Assembly: GCF_003597125.1 (NCBI RefSeq)
Contig: NZ_QYYA01000003.1
Coordinates: forward strand, 250,603-314,602
Direction: 5' to 3'
Origin: Alcanivorax profundi
GTDB lineage: Bacteria > Pseudomonadota > Gammaproteobacteria > Pseudomonadales > Alcanivoracaceae
Length of the DNA: 64,000 nucleotides
Part shown: positions 48,383 through 56,780 of the stretch, one piece after another
Layout of the letters: every line of letters starts with the position of its first letter
How positions within the stretch are numbered: the first letter of the stretch is position 1
Program-made: the position numbers and the translations under genes
Notes under the pieces: model-generated
Told to the model about the DNA's origin: nothing
Databases searched by the model: none
What the model saw: the letters and a program-made list of their open reading frames with translations, nothing else

Positions 48383-49783
48383 ATGACTTTGTATCAACGC
48401 CTTGCGGATACCCTTCAGGAACTGATTCGCGAGCAGGCGTATCCCGTGGGAAGTCGGTTACCCGGGGTGCGCATGTTGGCGGCACAGCATCAGGTGAGTG
48501 TCTCTACCGCGGTGAATGCCTGTCGGGAATTGGAGCAGCGAGGTGTCCTGGAAGCACGGTCGAGATCCGGGTATTACGTCTGTCCACCGCTTGCCGAGCT
48601 TGAACCTCCCAGGGTCGCCCGGGCGAGCCGGCGGCCGCGTCGTATCACCGGGCAGGAGCGGGTATTACAGATTCTGCAGAATGTGAATAATCCGGCGATC
48701 GTTAACCTGGGGGCGGCGGTGCCGGCCCCGGAGTACATGCCGGTGGCGACCATGGAAAAAGTCTTTCACGGGGTGCTTCGCGAACAACGAAGACGTTGCG
48801 TTGGCTACGAATTTCCCCCCGGCGCGCCTGAACTCTGCACCCAGATTGCACGTCGTATGGCCGCCTTGCAGTGTCCCACTCGCCCTGAGCAGGTACTGGT
48901 TACCAACAGTTGTCAGGAATCGGTTGCGATAGCCCTGAAACTGGTCACTCAGCCGGGAGATACGGTGGCCATTGAGTCTCCGACCTACTATGGGTTGCTG
49001 CAGGTGATTGAGTCACTGGGGCTCAAGGCTCTGGAGATTCCCACGGATCCTGAGACCGGCATCTCCCTGGATGCACTCACTCTGGCGCTGGAACGCTGGA
49101 AGGTATCTGCCTGCGTGGTGGTGGGTAATTTCTCGAACCCGTTGGGGGTGTGCCTGTCGGATGAGCGAAAGCAAGCTTTGCTGGCCTTGCTGGCCAAACA
49201 CCGGGTGCCGCTGGTGGAGGATGATATCTATGGGGACCTTCCGTTGACCGGGCGGCGACCCAGACCGATCAAGAGCTGGGATTCAACGGGGCAGGTTTTC
49301 TACTGCTCGTCTTCCTCCAAGACGTTGTCGGCGGGATTGCGTGTGGGCTGGATGGTGACCCCGGATGCTTACACCGAAAAGGCGCGTTATCTGCAGTTCA
49401 TCAATACGGTGTCGGTTTCTACGCCGTCCCAGCTGGCGCTGGCTCGCTATCTGGAGAGAGGACACTACGACCGTTATCTTCGTCAGGTTTGCGGTGAGCA
49501 TGCTCGCAGTGTTGCCCGAATGACGGAGCGTGTAACGCAGTTATTTCCTGCCGAAACACGGGTTAGCCGACCTGCCGGAGGGTTTGTGCTGTGGCTGGAG
49601 TTGCCCGGTGACATTGATACGTCAGAATTGATTGAACAGGCTCAGGAACAGGGGGTGAGTTTTGCGCCGGGTGCCTTGTTTTCCGCTACCGGGAAGTTTA
49701 CCAACTGCCTGCGTCTTAACTGCGCGGTAAAATGGGATAACCGGGTAGAGCAGGCGCTGATTACGCTGTCTCGTCTGTGTTGA
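48383..49783 (+). CDS. MocR-type regulator (GntR wHTH plus aminotransferase domain)
   Basis: I chose the start MTLYQRLADTLQELI (466 residues), which begins the GntR winged helix; upstream in-frame codons run through the likely promoter. Residues ~1-75 are the DNA-binding domain (GSRLPGVRMLAAQHQVSVSTAVNACREL). Residues ~95-460 are a fold-type I aminotransferase-like domain with the PLP lysine in SSSKTLSAGLRVGW and the VGNFSNPLGVCLS loop. MocR proteins sense amino-acid or vitamin B6-related ligands. It probably controls the divergent LysE exporter. Confidence 0.93.
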   Translation: MTLYQRLADTLQELIREQAYPVGSRLPGVRMLAAQHQVSVSTAVNACRELEQRGVLEARSRSGYYVCPPLAELEPPRVARASRRPRRITGQERVLQILQNVNNPAIVNLGAAVPAPEYMPVATMEKVFHGVLREQRRRCVGYEFPPGAPELCTQIARRMAALQCPTRPEQVLVTNSCQESVAIALKLVTQPGDTVAIESPTYYGLLQVIESLGLKALEIPTDPETGISLDALTLALERWKVSACVVVGNFSNPLGVCLSDERKQALLALLAKHRVPLVEDDIYGDLPLTGRRPRPIKSWDSTGQVFYCSSSSKTLSAGLRVGWMVTPDAYTEKARYLQFINTVSVSTPSQLALARYLERGHYDRYLRQVCGEHARSVARMTERVTQLFPAETRVSRPAGGFVLWLELPGDIDTSELIEQAQEQGVSFAPGALFSATGKFTNCLRLNCAVKWDNRVEQALITLSRLC

Positions 49784-49813
49784 TGCGCAGGCAGCAATGC
49801 CTGCCTGCGCATC
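49782..49813. terminator. Hairpin between convergent MocR and DUF3332 genes
   Basis: GATGCGCAGGCAG and its exact inverse form a perfect 13-bp stem with a 6-nt loop, overlapping the MocR stop codon. No T tract follows on either strand, so termination is likely but not certain. Confidence 0.6.
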
Positions 49814-49824
49814 GTCACATCGTC

Positions 49825-50268
49825 TCAGAGCATGATGGAGCCAAGCACTTCACGTTGTCCGTTCTGCACCTTGATCACTTTGCTGCCTTCCTTGATCAGG
49901 GTGTAACTTTCTGCCACCTCTCCGCTGGTGGCCAGCACGCCGATGGAACCATCAGCGTGGTAGGTCAGTTGGGCTTCGTTGCCCAGGCCGTCAGTGACGG
50001 TTTCGGTGGTGCCTGCGACTTTGGCGCCTTCCTGGCTGATCGGGTTTGTGCCAGTCCAGAACTCAATGGAGTTGAAGATGATAATGTCACCGAGCAACGA
50101 CAAGCCGTAAACCGGGATCCACCAGAAGGCGAAAGAAATCACCTGATTAACAAATTTGTTATCGGTCGCATCGGCATTCCAGTCCTGCACAGTATCGAAC
50201 AGGGCGTTCTGACCGAGACAGCCGGTGAGCATTACGGCGCCAAGGGCGCTAGCCAAGCCTTTTTTCAT
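49825..50268 (-). CDS. DUF3332 lipoprotein
   Basis: 147 residues starting MKKGLASALGAVMLTGC, lipidated at C17; GGAGA precedes the ATG. The conserved WWIPVYGLSLLGDIIIFNSIEFWTGTNPI region identifies the DUF3332 family, which has no known function. One amphipathic or membrane-associated helix is followed by a small beta-rich domain. Gly-type residues after Cys suggest the outer membrane. Nothing about the neighbours suggests a role. Confidence 0.82.
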   Translation of the reverse strand: MKKGLASALGAVMLTGCLGQNALFDTVQDWNADATDNKFVNQVISFAFWWIPVYGLSLLGDIIIFNSIEFWTGTNPISQEGAKVAGTTETVTDGLGNEAQLTYHADGSIGVLATSGEVAESYTLIKEGSKVIKVQNGQREVLGSIML

Positions 50269-50421
50269 GGGGTTCTCCAAACAAGAAAGGTCGTCGTACC
50301 CGGGAAGTATTAGCGTAATTGTGTTTGGAAACCATGTCAGGTTTGGGGCGTGGGAGAGGTATTTGAACATCCGGGTTGCTGTTGCTGGGGCGATGGGGGG
50401 AGGCTTGGGTTGCTTAGCGCC

Positions 50422-50452
50422 AACCTGCGCCCCGCAAAGTGGGGCGCAGGTT
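50422..50452 (-). terminator. Hairpin after the KamA-type gene
   Basis: AACCTGCGCCCC and GGGGCGCAGGTT form a perfect 12-bp stem around a 7-nt loop, 11 nt downstream of the stop. There is no T run, so it may act as an RNA-end stabiliser or a weak terminator. Confidence 0.6.
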
Positions 50453-50462
50453 CTCGGGGCCG

Positions 50463-51821
50463 CTATCCGCGTTCCATGGCGGCCAGCTCATCCTCAAAGA
50501 AAAAGGTGTCTTCACCGAAAGCCGGTTCCAGGTGGTTCAGCCACGTTGCCTGTTCGTTGTATTTGGCAAAGAAGGGACGCTGGACCCAGTCATGGTTGCG
50601 GCCCTGGATGAACCGTAACGCAAAGACCTTCTCGCCATTGATCTCGGTGACGCCCTGGATCTCGACCTTGCCCGGGTGGCTGGACATGCTCGGGCCGCGG
50701 GCTGTTCTGGCAATACCCGAGACCTGTTTCATGGCGTCCCGATAGATGTTCCACGCTTTGGCAAGTGGCACTTCAAAATAATGGCGGGCGCCGGTGTCGC
50801 GTTCCACGAACATGTAGTACGGCACAATGCCCAGCTCTACCTGGGTTTGCCACAGACGCGCCCAGTCATCGGCGTTGTCGTTGATGTGGGCCAGCAACGG
50901 TCCCTGAGCACGGATGACCGCACCGGTGGCACGAACACGTCGCACCGCTTCTTTGGCGATGTCGGTTTCCAGCTCTTGCCAGTGGTTGTAGTGAGCCATC
51001 AGCGCCAGATGCTTTCCGCTGGCTTGGACTTCGCGGAACAGTGCCAGCAGGTCGTCAGCGTCGGCATCCGAAACCACCCGGTAGGGCCAGAACGTCAGGG
51101 CTTTGGAACCGATACGGATGGTGCGAATTTGTTCCAGTTCCAGCAACGGTTCGATATGAGCGCGCAGGTTTTTGGTTTTCATTACCAAAGGATCGCCACC
51201 GGTGATCAACACATCAGTGATTTCCGGGTGTGCCTGGATATATTTCTTGAGTTGACCCGCTTCCTTTGCGGCAATCTTCAGATCGTTGTCGCCGATGAAC
51301 TGGGCCCAGCGAAAGCAGAACGTGCAATAGCTGTGGCACACCTGACCCTGGCTGGGGAAGAACAGCACCGTTTCATTGTACTTGTGCTGGATGCCGTCGA
51401 TTTTCTCGTCATCCACTTCCGGCATATTGTGTTCCATCTGGCCTGCCGGGTGAGGGTTCAGGGCCTCGCGTACCTCCGCGATCACAGCCTTGATGTGGTC
51501 CTTGTCGCCACCGCGCATGGCATCGGCAACCCGGTCGAAGTGCTCCGGTGCCAGCATCCCTTTCTGTGGGAATGTCAGCTGGTAGATCGGGTCGTCGGGA
51601 ACCTTGTCCCAGTTGATCAGTTCGTTGATGACATACTCGTTTACCCGGAATGGCAGGACATTGGCAACGACCTCCATGGCGAAGCGGGTGTCGTCATCCA
51701 GACGCTTGAGTGGCTCGATCTTGTCGAGTTGTTTGGCGGTGAACACCTTGAAGCGGCGAGGCTCATCAAACTGTGTGTGCTCGCTCTGGTGCAGCGGAAT
51801 AACCGTATTGGTCTCGGGCAT
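50463..51821 (-). CDS. KamA-type radical SAM aminomutase family protein
   Basis: 452 residues from MPETNTVIPLHQSEHTQF, 7 nt after GAGGAG. The radical SAM cysteines are in CHSYCTFC (CxxxCxxC), with GGDPLVM for SAM binding. The C-terminal region has SSHPGKVEI, where a lysine at the PLP position would fit the lysine 2,3-aminomutase family. It is longer than EpmB (~340), which modifies EF-P, and probably acts on a free amino acid, perhaps making beta-lysine, a compatible solute. The acetyltransferase partner (AblB) is not in the window. Substrate uncertain. Confidence 0.82.
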   Translation of the reverse strand: MPETNTVIPLHQSEHTQFDEPRRFKVFTAKQLDKIEPLKRLDDDTRFAMEVVANVLPFRVNEYVINELINWDKVPDDPIYQLTFPQKGMLAPEHFDRVADAMRGGDKDHIKAVIAEVREALNPHPAGQMEHNMPEVDDEKIDGIQHKYNETVLFFPSQGQVCHSYCTFCFRWAQFIGDNDLKIAAKEAGQLKKYIQAHPEITDVLITGGDPLVMKTKNLRAHIEPLLELEQIRTIRIGSKALTFWPYRVVSDADADDLLALFREVQASGKHLALMAHYNHWQELETDIAKEAVRRVRATGAVIRAQGPLLAHINDNADDWARLWQTQVELGIVPYYMFVERDTGARHYFEVPLAKAWNIYRDAMKQVSGIARTARGPSMSSHPGKVEIQGVTEINGEKVFALRFIQGRNHDWVQRPFFAKYNEQATWLNHLEPAFGEDTFFFEDELAAMERG

Positions 51822-52218
51822 GGTTACGCTCCTCATCATGTGCCGATGCGTTGCTGCGTGAAGACGCCACGCCAACACCGGTACACTGGCTGCCTAAACC
51901 AGCGGAATTAGTTATTACTACTGATGACCGGCGGCGGCCGGTACTGAACACGAGCCGTGGCTCGTCGCTGTACGCCACTAGGGACGCGAGGGACCTGGGT
52001 CTTGCCCATCTTCCAGCCATTAGCGGGGAAGCAGGACGCTGCCAGTGTGCAGTCACTGACCCAAAAGAGGGCGCATTCTAGTGAAACGGGACGGAAAGCG
52101 CAAAAATGTCACCGGTGTGACAGAGGTAACTACCCGTTAAAACAGGGATTTGTGCTATGTTGCCAGCATTGCACTGTATCGAGACAAGGTGAATTCTGGC
52201 GGTCCGGCAAGGAGAGGA
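51822..52218. other. Divergent gap between the KamA-type gene and cls
   Basis: No gene, RNA or strong repeat is visible in these 397 nt. An extended -10-like TGCTATGTT lies near 52152-52160, about 60 nt before cls, with no convincing -35. Short open frames do not resemble known proteins. Confidence 0.35.
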
Positions 52219-53670
52219 ATGGACGCATTCGTAACGCAGTGGGGGCAGGGGGTTGACCGTTGGCTGCTGCGGCTGGAACCGTTCTGGCCGCATCTGGCGG
52301 CCATGATCAGTGTCGCCCTGGCCATCACGGTCACCATCCATGTTTCACAGAACAAGCGCGATGCCCGGGCCGCAGCGGCCTGGACCGGGCTGGTCTGGCT
52401 GGTGCCGGTGTTTGGTGCTCTGCTGTACTTCCTGCTGGGCGTGAACCGTATCCGCCGCCGTGCCCGGCAGCTCACCGGTGGCAAGATCGAGACCGATGAA
52501 GGCTGGCGTGTGGCGGCTGAACCCCTGCCACTGCATGGGCATTTTCAGGAGTTGAGCCGCTTGGTAGGGCGTCTGACCCATTTGCCTCTTACCGACGGTA
52601 ACCGCATTACGCCCCTGGATGCGCCGGCGGCCTATCAGCAAATGCTGGACGCGATCGAGAGCGCCAACGAAAGCATTTTTCTGGCGACCTACATTTTTGG
52701 TAATGACGCTGCCGGTCGGCCGGTGGTGGAAGCTCTCGCTCGGGCAGTCCAGCGCGGGGTGAAGGTGCGGGTGCTGGTGGATGGGGTTGGTTCCCTGTAT
52801 TCGCTGCCATCTGTGGTGTGGCGGTTGCGCCGCAACAAGGTGCCGGTGCAGCGCTTCCTTTACTCGCTGGCGCCTTGGCGAATGCCTTACATTAATCTCA
52901 GAAACCACCGTAAATTCATGATTGTCGACCGGGAAACCGGTTTCACCGGCGGCATGAATATTCGTGCAGGCTATATTCAAACGCCTCCTTCTATTACCGA
53001 CCTGCATGCGCGGCTGGAAGGGCCGGTAGTGGGACAGTTGCTACGCAGCTTCGCGGCAGACTGGTTGTTCAGTTGCGGCGAACTTCTTGAAACCAGCTAC
53101 CGTGGCCTGGCGCAGCTGGGAGAGGTAAAGGCCCGGGGGATCAGTGCCGGGCCGGATGCAGATTTTGACAAGCGACGGCTGACACTTCTGGCGGCCATTG
53201 GTGCTGCAGAGCACCGTATTCGCATCGTTACGCCCTATTTTGTGCCGGATTTGACGCTCCTGGCCACTTTACAGCTGGCCATGCTCAAGGGTGTGCAGGT
53301 ACAGCTGATCGTGCCGCAGAAGAATAATCTTCGCATGGTGCATTGGGCCAGCCTGCATGCATTACGCTGGCTGGTCAGTGAAGGGGCTGAACTGTACCTG
53401 TCGACACCGCCCTTTGATCACAGCAAGGTCATGACGGTTGACGGCCACTGGGTGATGCTGGGTTCCGGAAACTGGGACGCGCGCAGTTTGCGGCTCAATT
53501 TCGAGTTTGATCTGGAATGTTACAGCGACCAGCTCGCTGGCACAGTCGATGGGTCCATAGATGAGCGACTGCCAGATTGCCGCCGAATGGATACCGCGGC
53601 TTTTCGTGATATGGCGCCCTGGCGTCGTGTGAGAAATGCGCTGGCGCATTTGATGGAGCCCTATCTGTAA
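52219..53670 (+). CDS. cls: Cardiolipin synthase (phospholipase D superfamily)
   Basis: 483 residues from MDAFVTQWGQGVDRWL after GGAGAGG. Two N-terminal membrane segments (~residues 15-37 and 53-75) are followed by two phospholipase D HKD motifs, NHRKFMIVD and DHSKVMTVD, each with the downstream G-S/T-N-type motif. The enzyme condenses phosphatidylglycerol to cardiolipin at the inner membrane. It is a full-length ClsA-type protein, not the short ClsB/C type. A terminator follows it. Confidence 0.94.
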   Translation: MDAFVTQWGQGVDRWLLRLEPFWPHLAAMISVALAITVTIHVSQNKRDARAAAAWTGLVWLVPVFGALLYFLLGVNRIRRRARQLTGGKIETDEGWRVAAEPLPLHGHFQELSRLVGRLTHLPLTDGNRITPLDAPAAYQQMLDAIESANESIFLATYIFGNDAAGRPVVEALARAVQRGVKVRVLVDGVGSLYSLPSVVWRLRRNKVPVQRFLYSLAPWRMPYINLRNHRKFMIVDRETGFTGGMNIRAGYIQTPPSITDLHARLEGPVVGQLLRSFAADWLFSCGELLETSYRGLAQLGEVKARGISAGPDADFDKRRLTLLAAIGAAEHRIRIVTPYFVPDLTLLATLQLAMLKGVQVQLIVPQKNNLRMVHWASLHALRWLVSEGAELYLSTPPFDHSKVMTVDGHWVMLGSGNWDARSLRLNFEFDLECYSDQLAGTVDGSIDERLPDCRRMDTAAFRDMAPWRRVRNALAHLMEPYL

Positions 53671-53790
53671 ACCCGGCTAGTACTTTTGTATCATGTCATA
53701 GTGCCAGCATTTCTGTGGGCTGAGTCACGCTATCGTAAACATTCTGTATCGACGTTGTTCTGGCGAGGATACAGTGCCAGCACAGCGAAT

Positions 53791-53816
53791 GGCAGCCGAG
53801 CGGCTGCCGTTTTTAT
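53791..53816 (+). terminator. Terminator between cls and the START gene
   Basis: GGCAGCC and GGCTGCC pair around GAGC, followed by GTTTTTAT. It ends 24 nt before the chosen START start, which supports the shorter version of that protein. A TATATT box at 53815-53820 overlaps its T tract. Confidence 0.82.
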
Positions 53817-53839
53817 ATTGGGGAATGTCGGGAAAGCAA

Positions 53840-54571
53840 ATGCTGACTAGACTATTGCTGGTGCTGTTGGCCCTGATGGGGGGGCAAGTGAGCCTGGCTG
53901 CGGATGCCAGCTGGATCATGGTGACCGAACGGGATGATATTCGGGTATTCCGCCAGGATGACGACAGCTCCCGCCTGAAAACCTTTCGGGGCATCGCACG
54001 AATGCCGGTCGAGGACTTCAAGTCCATCGGCGTGCTTATGGATGACTATGATGCTGTGGCGTCTTTCATGCACATGGTGTCAGAAATCCGCGATCTGCGT
54101 CGCCATTCCCACTTCAAGCGCGATGTCTACGTAACGACCCGTTTGCCCTGGCCTGTGAGTGATCGGGACGCACCACTGCGTGTGCAGTTCTACCAGGAAA
54201 AGGATTCCTACGATCTGGTGATGCCGTTTTCACTCTACGAAAGCAACATGCCGGAGCAGGATGGCTACGTCCGTATGCCGCAGATGGAAGGCTATTACCG
54301 TTTTTCACCGGTAGCGCCCGGAGAAGTGGAAGTCACAATTGAAGTCGTGTTGGATCCTGGCGGGGTGGTGCCCGCCTGGATTGCCAATATCATTCTACGC
54401 GATATTCCCTACTTCTCTCTCAAGCGGTTGCGCCGTGTGGTGAATCAGCCACGCTTCCAGGGTGTGGACACAGGCTATTACCGTGTGCCTGAGAACTGGC
54501 AGAAAAAGGCAGAGCCAAGGTCGGTTGCTAACGCTTCAGCGGAGAGCCCGGCCCCATCAGTGCCCAGATGA
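53840..54571 (+). CDS. Exported START-domain lipid-binding protein
   Basis: 243 residues from MLTRLLLVLLALMGGQVSLAA, a clean signal peptide; in-frame ATGs at 53774 and 53825 would place charged sequence and a terminator stem inside the gene. The rest is a START/SRPBCC helix-grip fold (WIMVTERDDIRVFRQ, VYVTTRLPWPVSDRD, VVPAWIANIILRDIPY). START proteins bind single lipid molecules. Its place after cls suggests a periplasmic lipid role, but none is shown. The end overlaps the next minus-strand gene by 44 nt. Confidence 0.85.
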   Translation: MLTRLLLVLLALMGGQVSLAADASWIMVTERDDIRVFRQDDDSSRLKTFRGIARMPVEDFKSIGVLMDDYDAVASFMHMVSEIRDLRRHSHFKRDVYVTTRLPWPVSDRDAPLRVQFYQEKDSYDLVMPFSLYESNMPEQDGYVRMPQMEGYYRFSPVAPGEVEVTIEVVLDPGGVVPAWIANIILRDIPYFSLKRLRRVVNQPRFQGVDTGYYRVPENWQKKAEPRSVANASAESPAPSVPR

Positions 54572-54704
54572 TCAGACCAACAAGCGGCAGGATAAGCACC
54601 AGCAGCACCCATAGCACCTTGGCGCCGGTTTCCGCGGAAGATTGGATAATCATGACGATGGCATAAATCGCCAATGCCAGTTGTAGCAATCCCAGCAGTT
54701 TCAT
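54528..54704 (-). CDS. Small two-span membrane protein, PLDc_N-like
   Basis: 58 residues: MKLLGLLQLALAIYAIVMII, a short loop, then VLWVLLVLILPLVGLIIWAL and a GPGSPLKR tail. AAGGA precedes the ATG. The pattern fits the PLDc_N domain family, which also forms the N-terminal membrane part of cardiolipin synthases such as the one encoded at 52.2 kb. It is convergent with the START gene and overlaps its end by 44 nt. No function is known. Confidence 0.75.
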   Translation of the reverse strand: MKLLGLLQLALAIYAIVMIIQSSAETGAKVLWVLLVLILPLVGLIIWALMGPGSPLKR

Positions 54705-54787
54705 CGTGTCATTCCTTTTCGATTAGTCCTGACCCTGAATGTAGTGCACTGAGCCCGCCGGGTAAATTGCCGGGCTGTTAAACACCG

Positions 54788-55969
54788 TCAAACCTGTCGG
54801 CGGCAAAGCCAGCCCCCATACAGCAAGGCAATCAGCCCGATGCCTGCTCCCAGCAGGACAACCCCGTCCCAACCGAAGTGCTCGTAGGCACGAGCAGAGC
54901 CTAAAGAGCCCCCGGCGCCACCCAGAAAGTACAGGAACATGTAGCCGGAATTCAGACGGTTGCGGATATGTTCATCCAGCGAGAACACCAGGTTCATATT
55001 GGTGATATGCACCGTCTGCAGTGCCAGGTCCAGCACCATGATCCCCGCCACCAGCGCAAGCAGGGAATCTGCCCCCAGTTTGAGCAGCCACCAGGAGCCG
55101 AATAGCAAGGCCAAACCGCCCAGGGTCAGGATGCGGCTGTGGCCACGATCCGAGAGAACGCCGGCGTGGCGTGCGGACAGGGCGCCAACCGCTCCGGCCA
55201 GCCCGAACAAACCAATGGTGGCATCGGACATCTCCCAGGGAGAAGCGGAAAGCAAAAAGGCCAGTGGTGTCCACAAGATACTGAAAAGGGCAAAAATCAG
55301 ACATCCCAGGAGGGCCCGCTGCCGGAAAAGGGGATAGCGCACAAACAGGACAGCGACCGATCCGATCAGGCGCGGATAACTGAGCCGACTGTTCTGGCGG
55401 TAGCGAGGCAGGGCGCGGAACAGAATCGCGGTATTGACCAGCATCAGCCCGGCAGCCACCCAGTAGACTGTGTGCCAGTCGCCCAGTGAGGACAGTGCGC
55501 CCGCGACGGTTCTGGCCAACAGAATGCCCAGCAGCAGACCACTCATGACCGTACCCACAACCCGGCCGCGGTGGGCCACAGGGGAGAGCGTGGCGGCGAA
55601 AGGAACCAGCACCTGAGCAACCACCGAGAATGCGCCAGTGATCGCTGTGCCGGCAAGTAACATGGGTAACGATGTGGCGCTGGCACTGACCAGCAATCCG
55701 CCGGTGGCAAGCAACATCATCGTGACCACCAGCCCCCGGCGCTCCAGCAGGTCCCCGAGGGGGACCAGCAGAATGAGACCGACGGCATAGCTGGCCTGGG
55801 CGGTGGTGACAATGATCCCGGCGCTGGCGTAAGAGAGCGCCAGTTGGTCAGCGATAGTGTGCAGCAGGGGTTGCGCATAGTAGTTGCTCGCGACCACCAG
55901 GCCGGTGGTCGCGGCCATCAGCAGAACCAGCCAGGGGCTCAGCGTTGCGGGCGATGAAGAGTTCTGCAT
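54788..55969 (-). CDS. Major facilitator superfamily transporter
   Basis: 393 residues with about 12 membrane helices. The first half carries the MFS loop 2-3 motif (GDLLERRG) after SYAVGLILLVPL, and the second half ends CRRQV. The N-terminus SNYYAQPLL matches a widespread drug/metabolite efflux subgroup. No ribosome site is strong at the chosen ATG. There is no adjacent regulator, so the substrate remains open. Confidence 0.88.
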   Translation of the reverse strand: MQNSSSPATLSPWLVLLMAATTGLVVASNYYAQPLLHTIADQLALSYASAGIIVTTAQASYAVGLILLVPLGDLLERRGLVVTMMLLATGGLLVSASATSLPMLLAGTAITGAFSVVAQVLVPFAATLSPVAHRGRVVGTVMSGLLLGILLARTVAGALSSLGDWHTVYWVAAGLMLVNTAILFRALPRYRQNSRLSYPRLIGSVAVLFVRYPLFRQRALLGCLIFALFSILWTPLAFLLSASPWEMSDATIGLFGLAGAVGALSARHAGVLSDRGHSRILTLGGLALLFGSWWLLKLGADSLLALVAGIMVLDLALQTVHITNMNLVFSLDEHIRNRLNSGYMFLYFLGGAGGSLGSARAYEHFGWDGVVLLGAGIGLIALLYGGWLCRRQV

Positions 55970-56042
55970 GGATGTCTGTATCGTGAATATGGTTCATTTT
56001 TAGCCTGAATCAAGCCCGGGAAGGGCTGAAATCAGGGGGAAG

Positions 56043-56119
56043 TGGCGCCCCGGAGATGATTCGAACATCCGACCTAGCGCTTAGGAGGCGCTTGCTCTAT
56101 CCAGCTGAGCTACCGGGGC
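56043..56119 (-). tRNA. tRNA-Arg (anticodon CCT)
   Basis: Reading the minus strand, acceptor arms GCCCCGG/CCGGGGC, G73 and encoded CCA. The anticodon stem AGCGC/GCGCT encloses CTCCTAA, giving CCT (codon AGG). D arm GCTCAGCTGG and T arm GGATG-TTCGAAT-CATCT are normal. A TACAAT -10 box lies 14-19 nt upstream (56138-56133). Confidence 0.96.
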
Positions 56120-56369
56120 AAAAGAAGGAACGATTGTAAGGACTTCACGCTCGGGTGCCAGTCTCCGGGGAGCAAGCGGCGATTTATTAGGCGCTTGCTC
56201 GCCCTCCGGGCGCCGGCAAAGCGGCGGTATCCGCTTCGCGTTCGTTCGGCCAAAGCATGCTTTGGAGAGCCCCGAACTCACCCAGCTGAGCTACCGGGGC
56301 AAAAGAAGGAACGATTGTAAGGACTTCACGCTCGGGTGCCAGTCTTCGGGAAGCAAGCGGCGATTTATT
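56101..56369 (-). repeat. 88-bp direct repeat containing a broken second tRNA-Arg
   Basis: 56101-56188 and 56282-56369 are 88-bp direct copies differing at two positions. Each covers the 5' part of tRNA-Arg and its promoter region. In the second copy the tRNA stops after GCCCCGGTAGCTCAGCTGG. About 80 nt of foreign sequence then follow, including the perfect palindrome CCAAAGCATGCTTTGG (56250-56265), before GAGCAAGCGCCT resumes; the 3' half is missing. Confidence 0.85.
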
Positions 56370-56478
56370 GACCTGTTTTTCGCTTCCAAATGACCCGACA
56401 CGTCGCCTGGCCACCCGGCAGTCACTGTTGGCCTTGGTGGTGGGAGCGGTCGTTCGACCGCGATGCTCTTAAATCCTG

Positions 56479-56780
56479 GGGAGCCTCTGAATAACACCTT
56501 GAATGCTCAGCGTGACCTTGAGCGTGCAGCTGTTGTGTCTTGACTCGACGGTAAGGGTGGTTCCCTTTCCTGGAGGCAAGGCGCATCAGATGTGCGTTCC
56601 AGGCCGCGTCCCTCGGGTCTTCCAGGCTGGCCCACACTCGTTGTTGCGCTTTCTTCGAAGGTGAAGAGCCGATGGATGGACATACACCTTCAGAGCCGCG
56701 CCCCGCTTTACCTTTTGGCCCATAGAGGGGGTGAGCCAGCCTGAAAGACTGAGCACGCAAGGCGTTATTCAGAGGCTCCC
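56479..56780 (+). mobile_element. Dispersed 302-bp element with 23-bp terminal inverted repeats, copy 1
   Basis: The ends GGGAGCCTCTGAATAAC... (56479-56501) and its inverse (56758-56780) match at 22 of 23 positions. The element ends exactly at the stop codon of the M48 protease gene. It encodes no transposase. Its right half recurs at 59668-59808. I see no clear target duplication. Confidence 0.75.

Noticed and set aside
50676-51911. Open frame of 411 codons antisense to the KamA-type gene
   Set aside because: The real gene has clear radical SAM motifs; the antisense frame has no recognisable domain.
56043-56780. Prophage or genomic-island attachment site at tRNA-Arg
   Set aside because: No integrase or phage gene is present, and the duplicated part is the tRNA 5' half rather than the 3' end.
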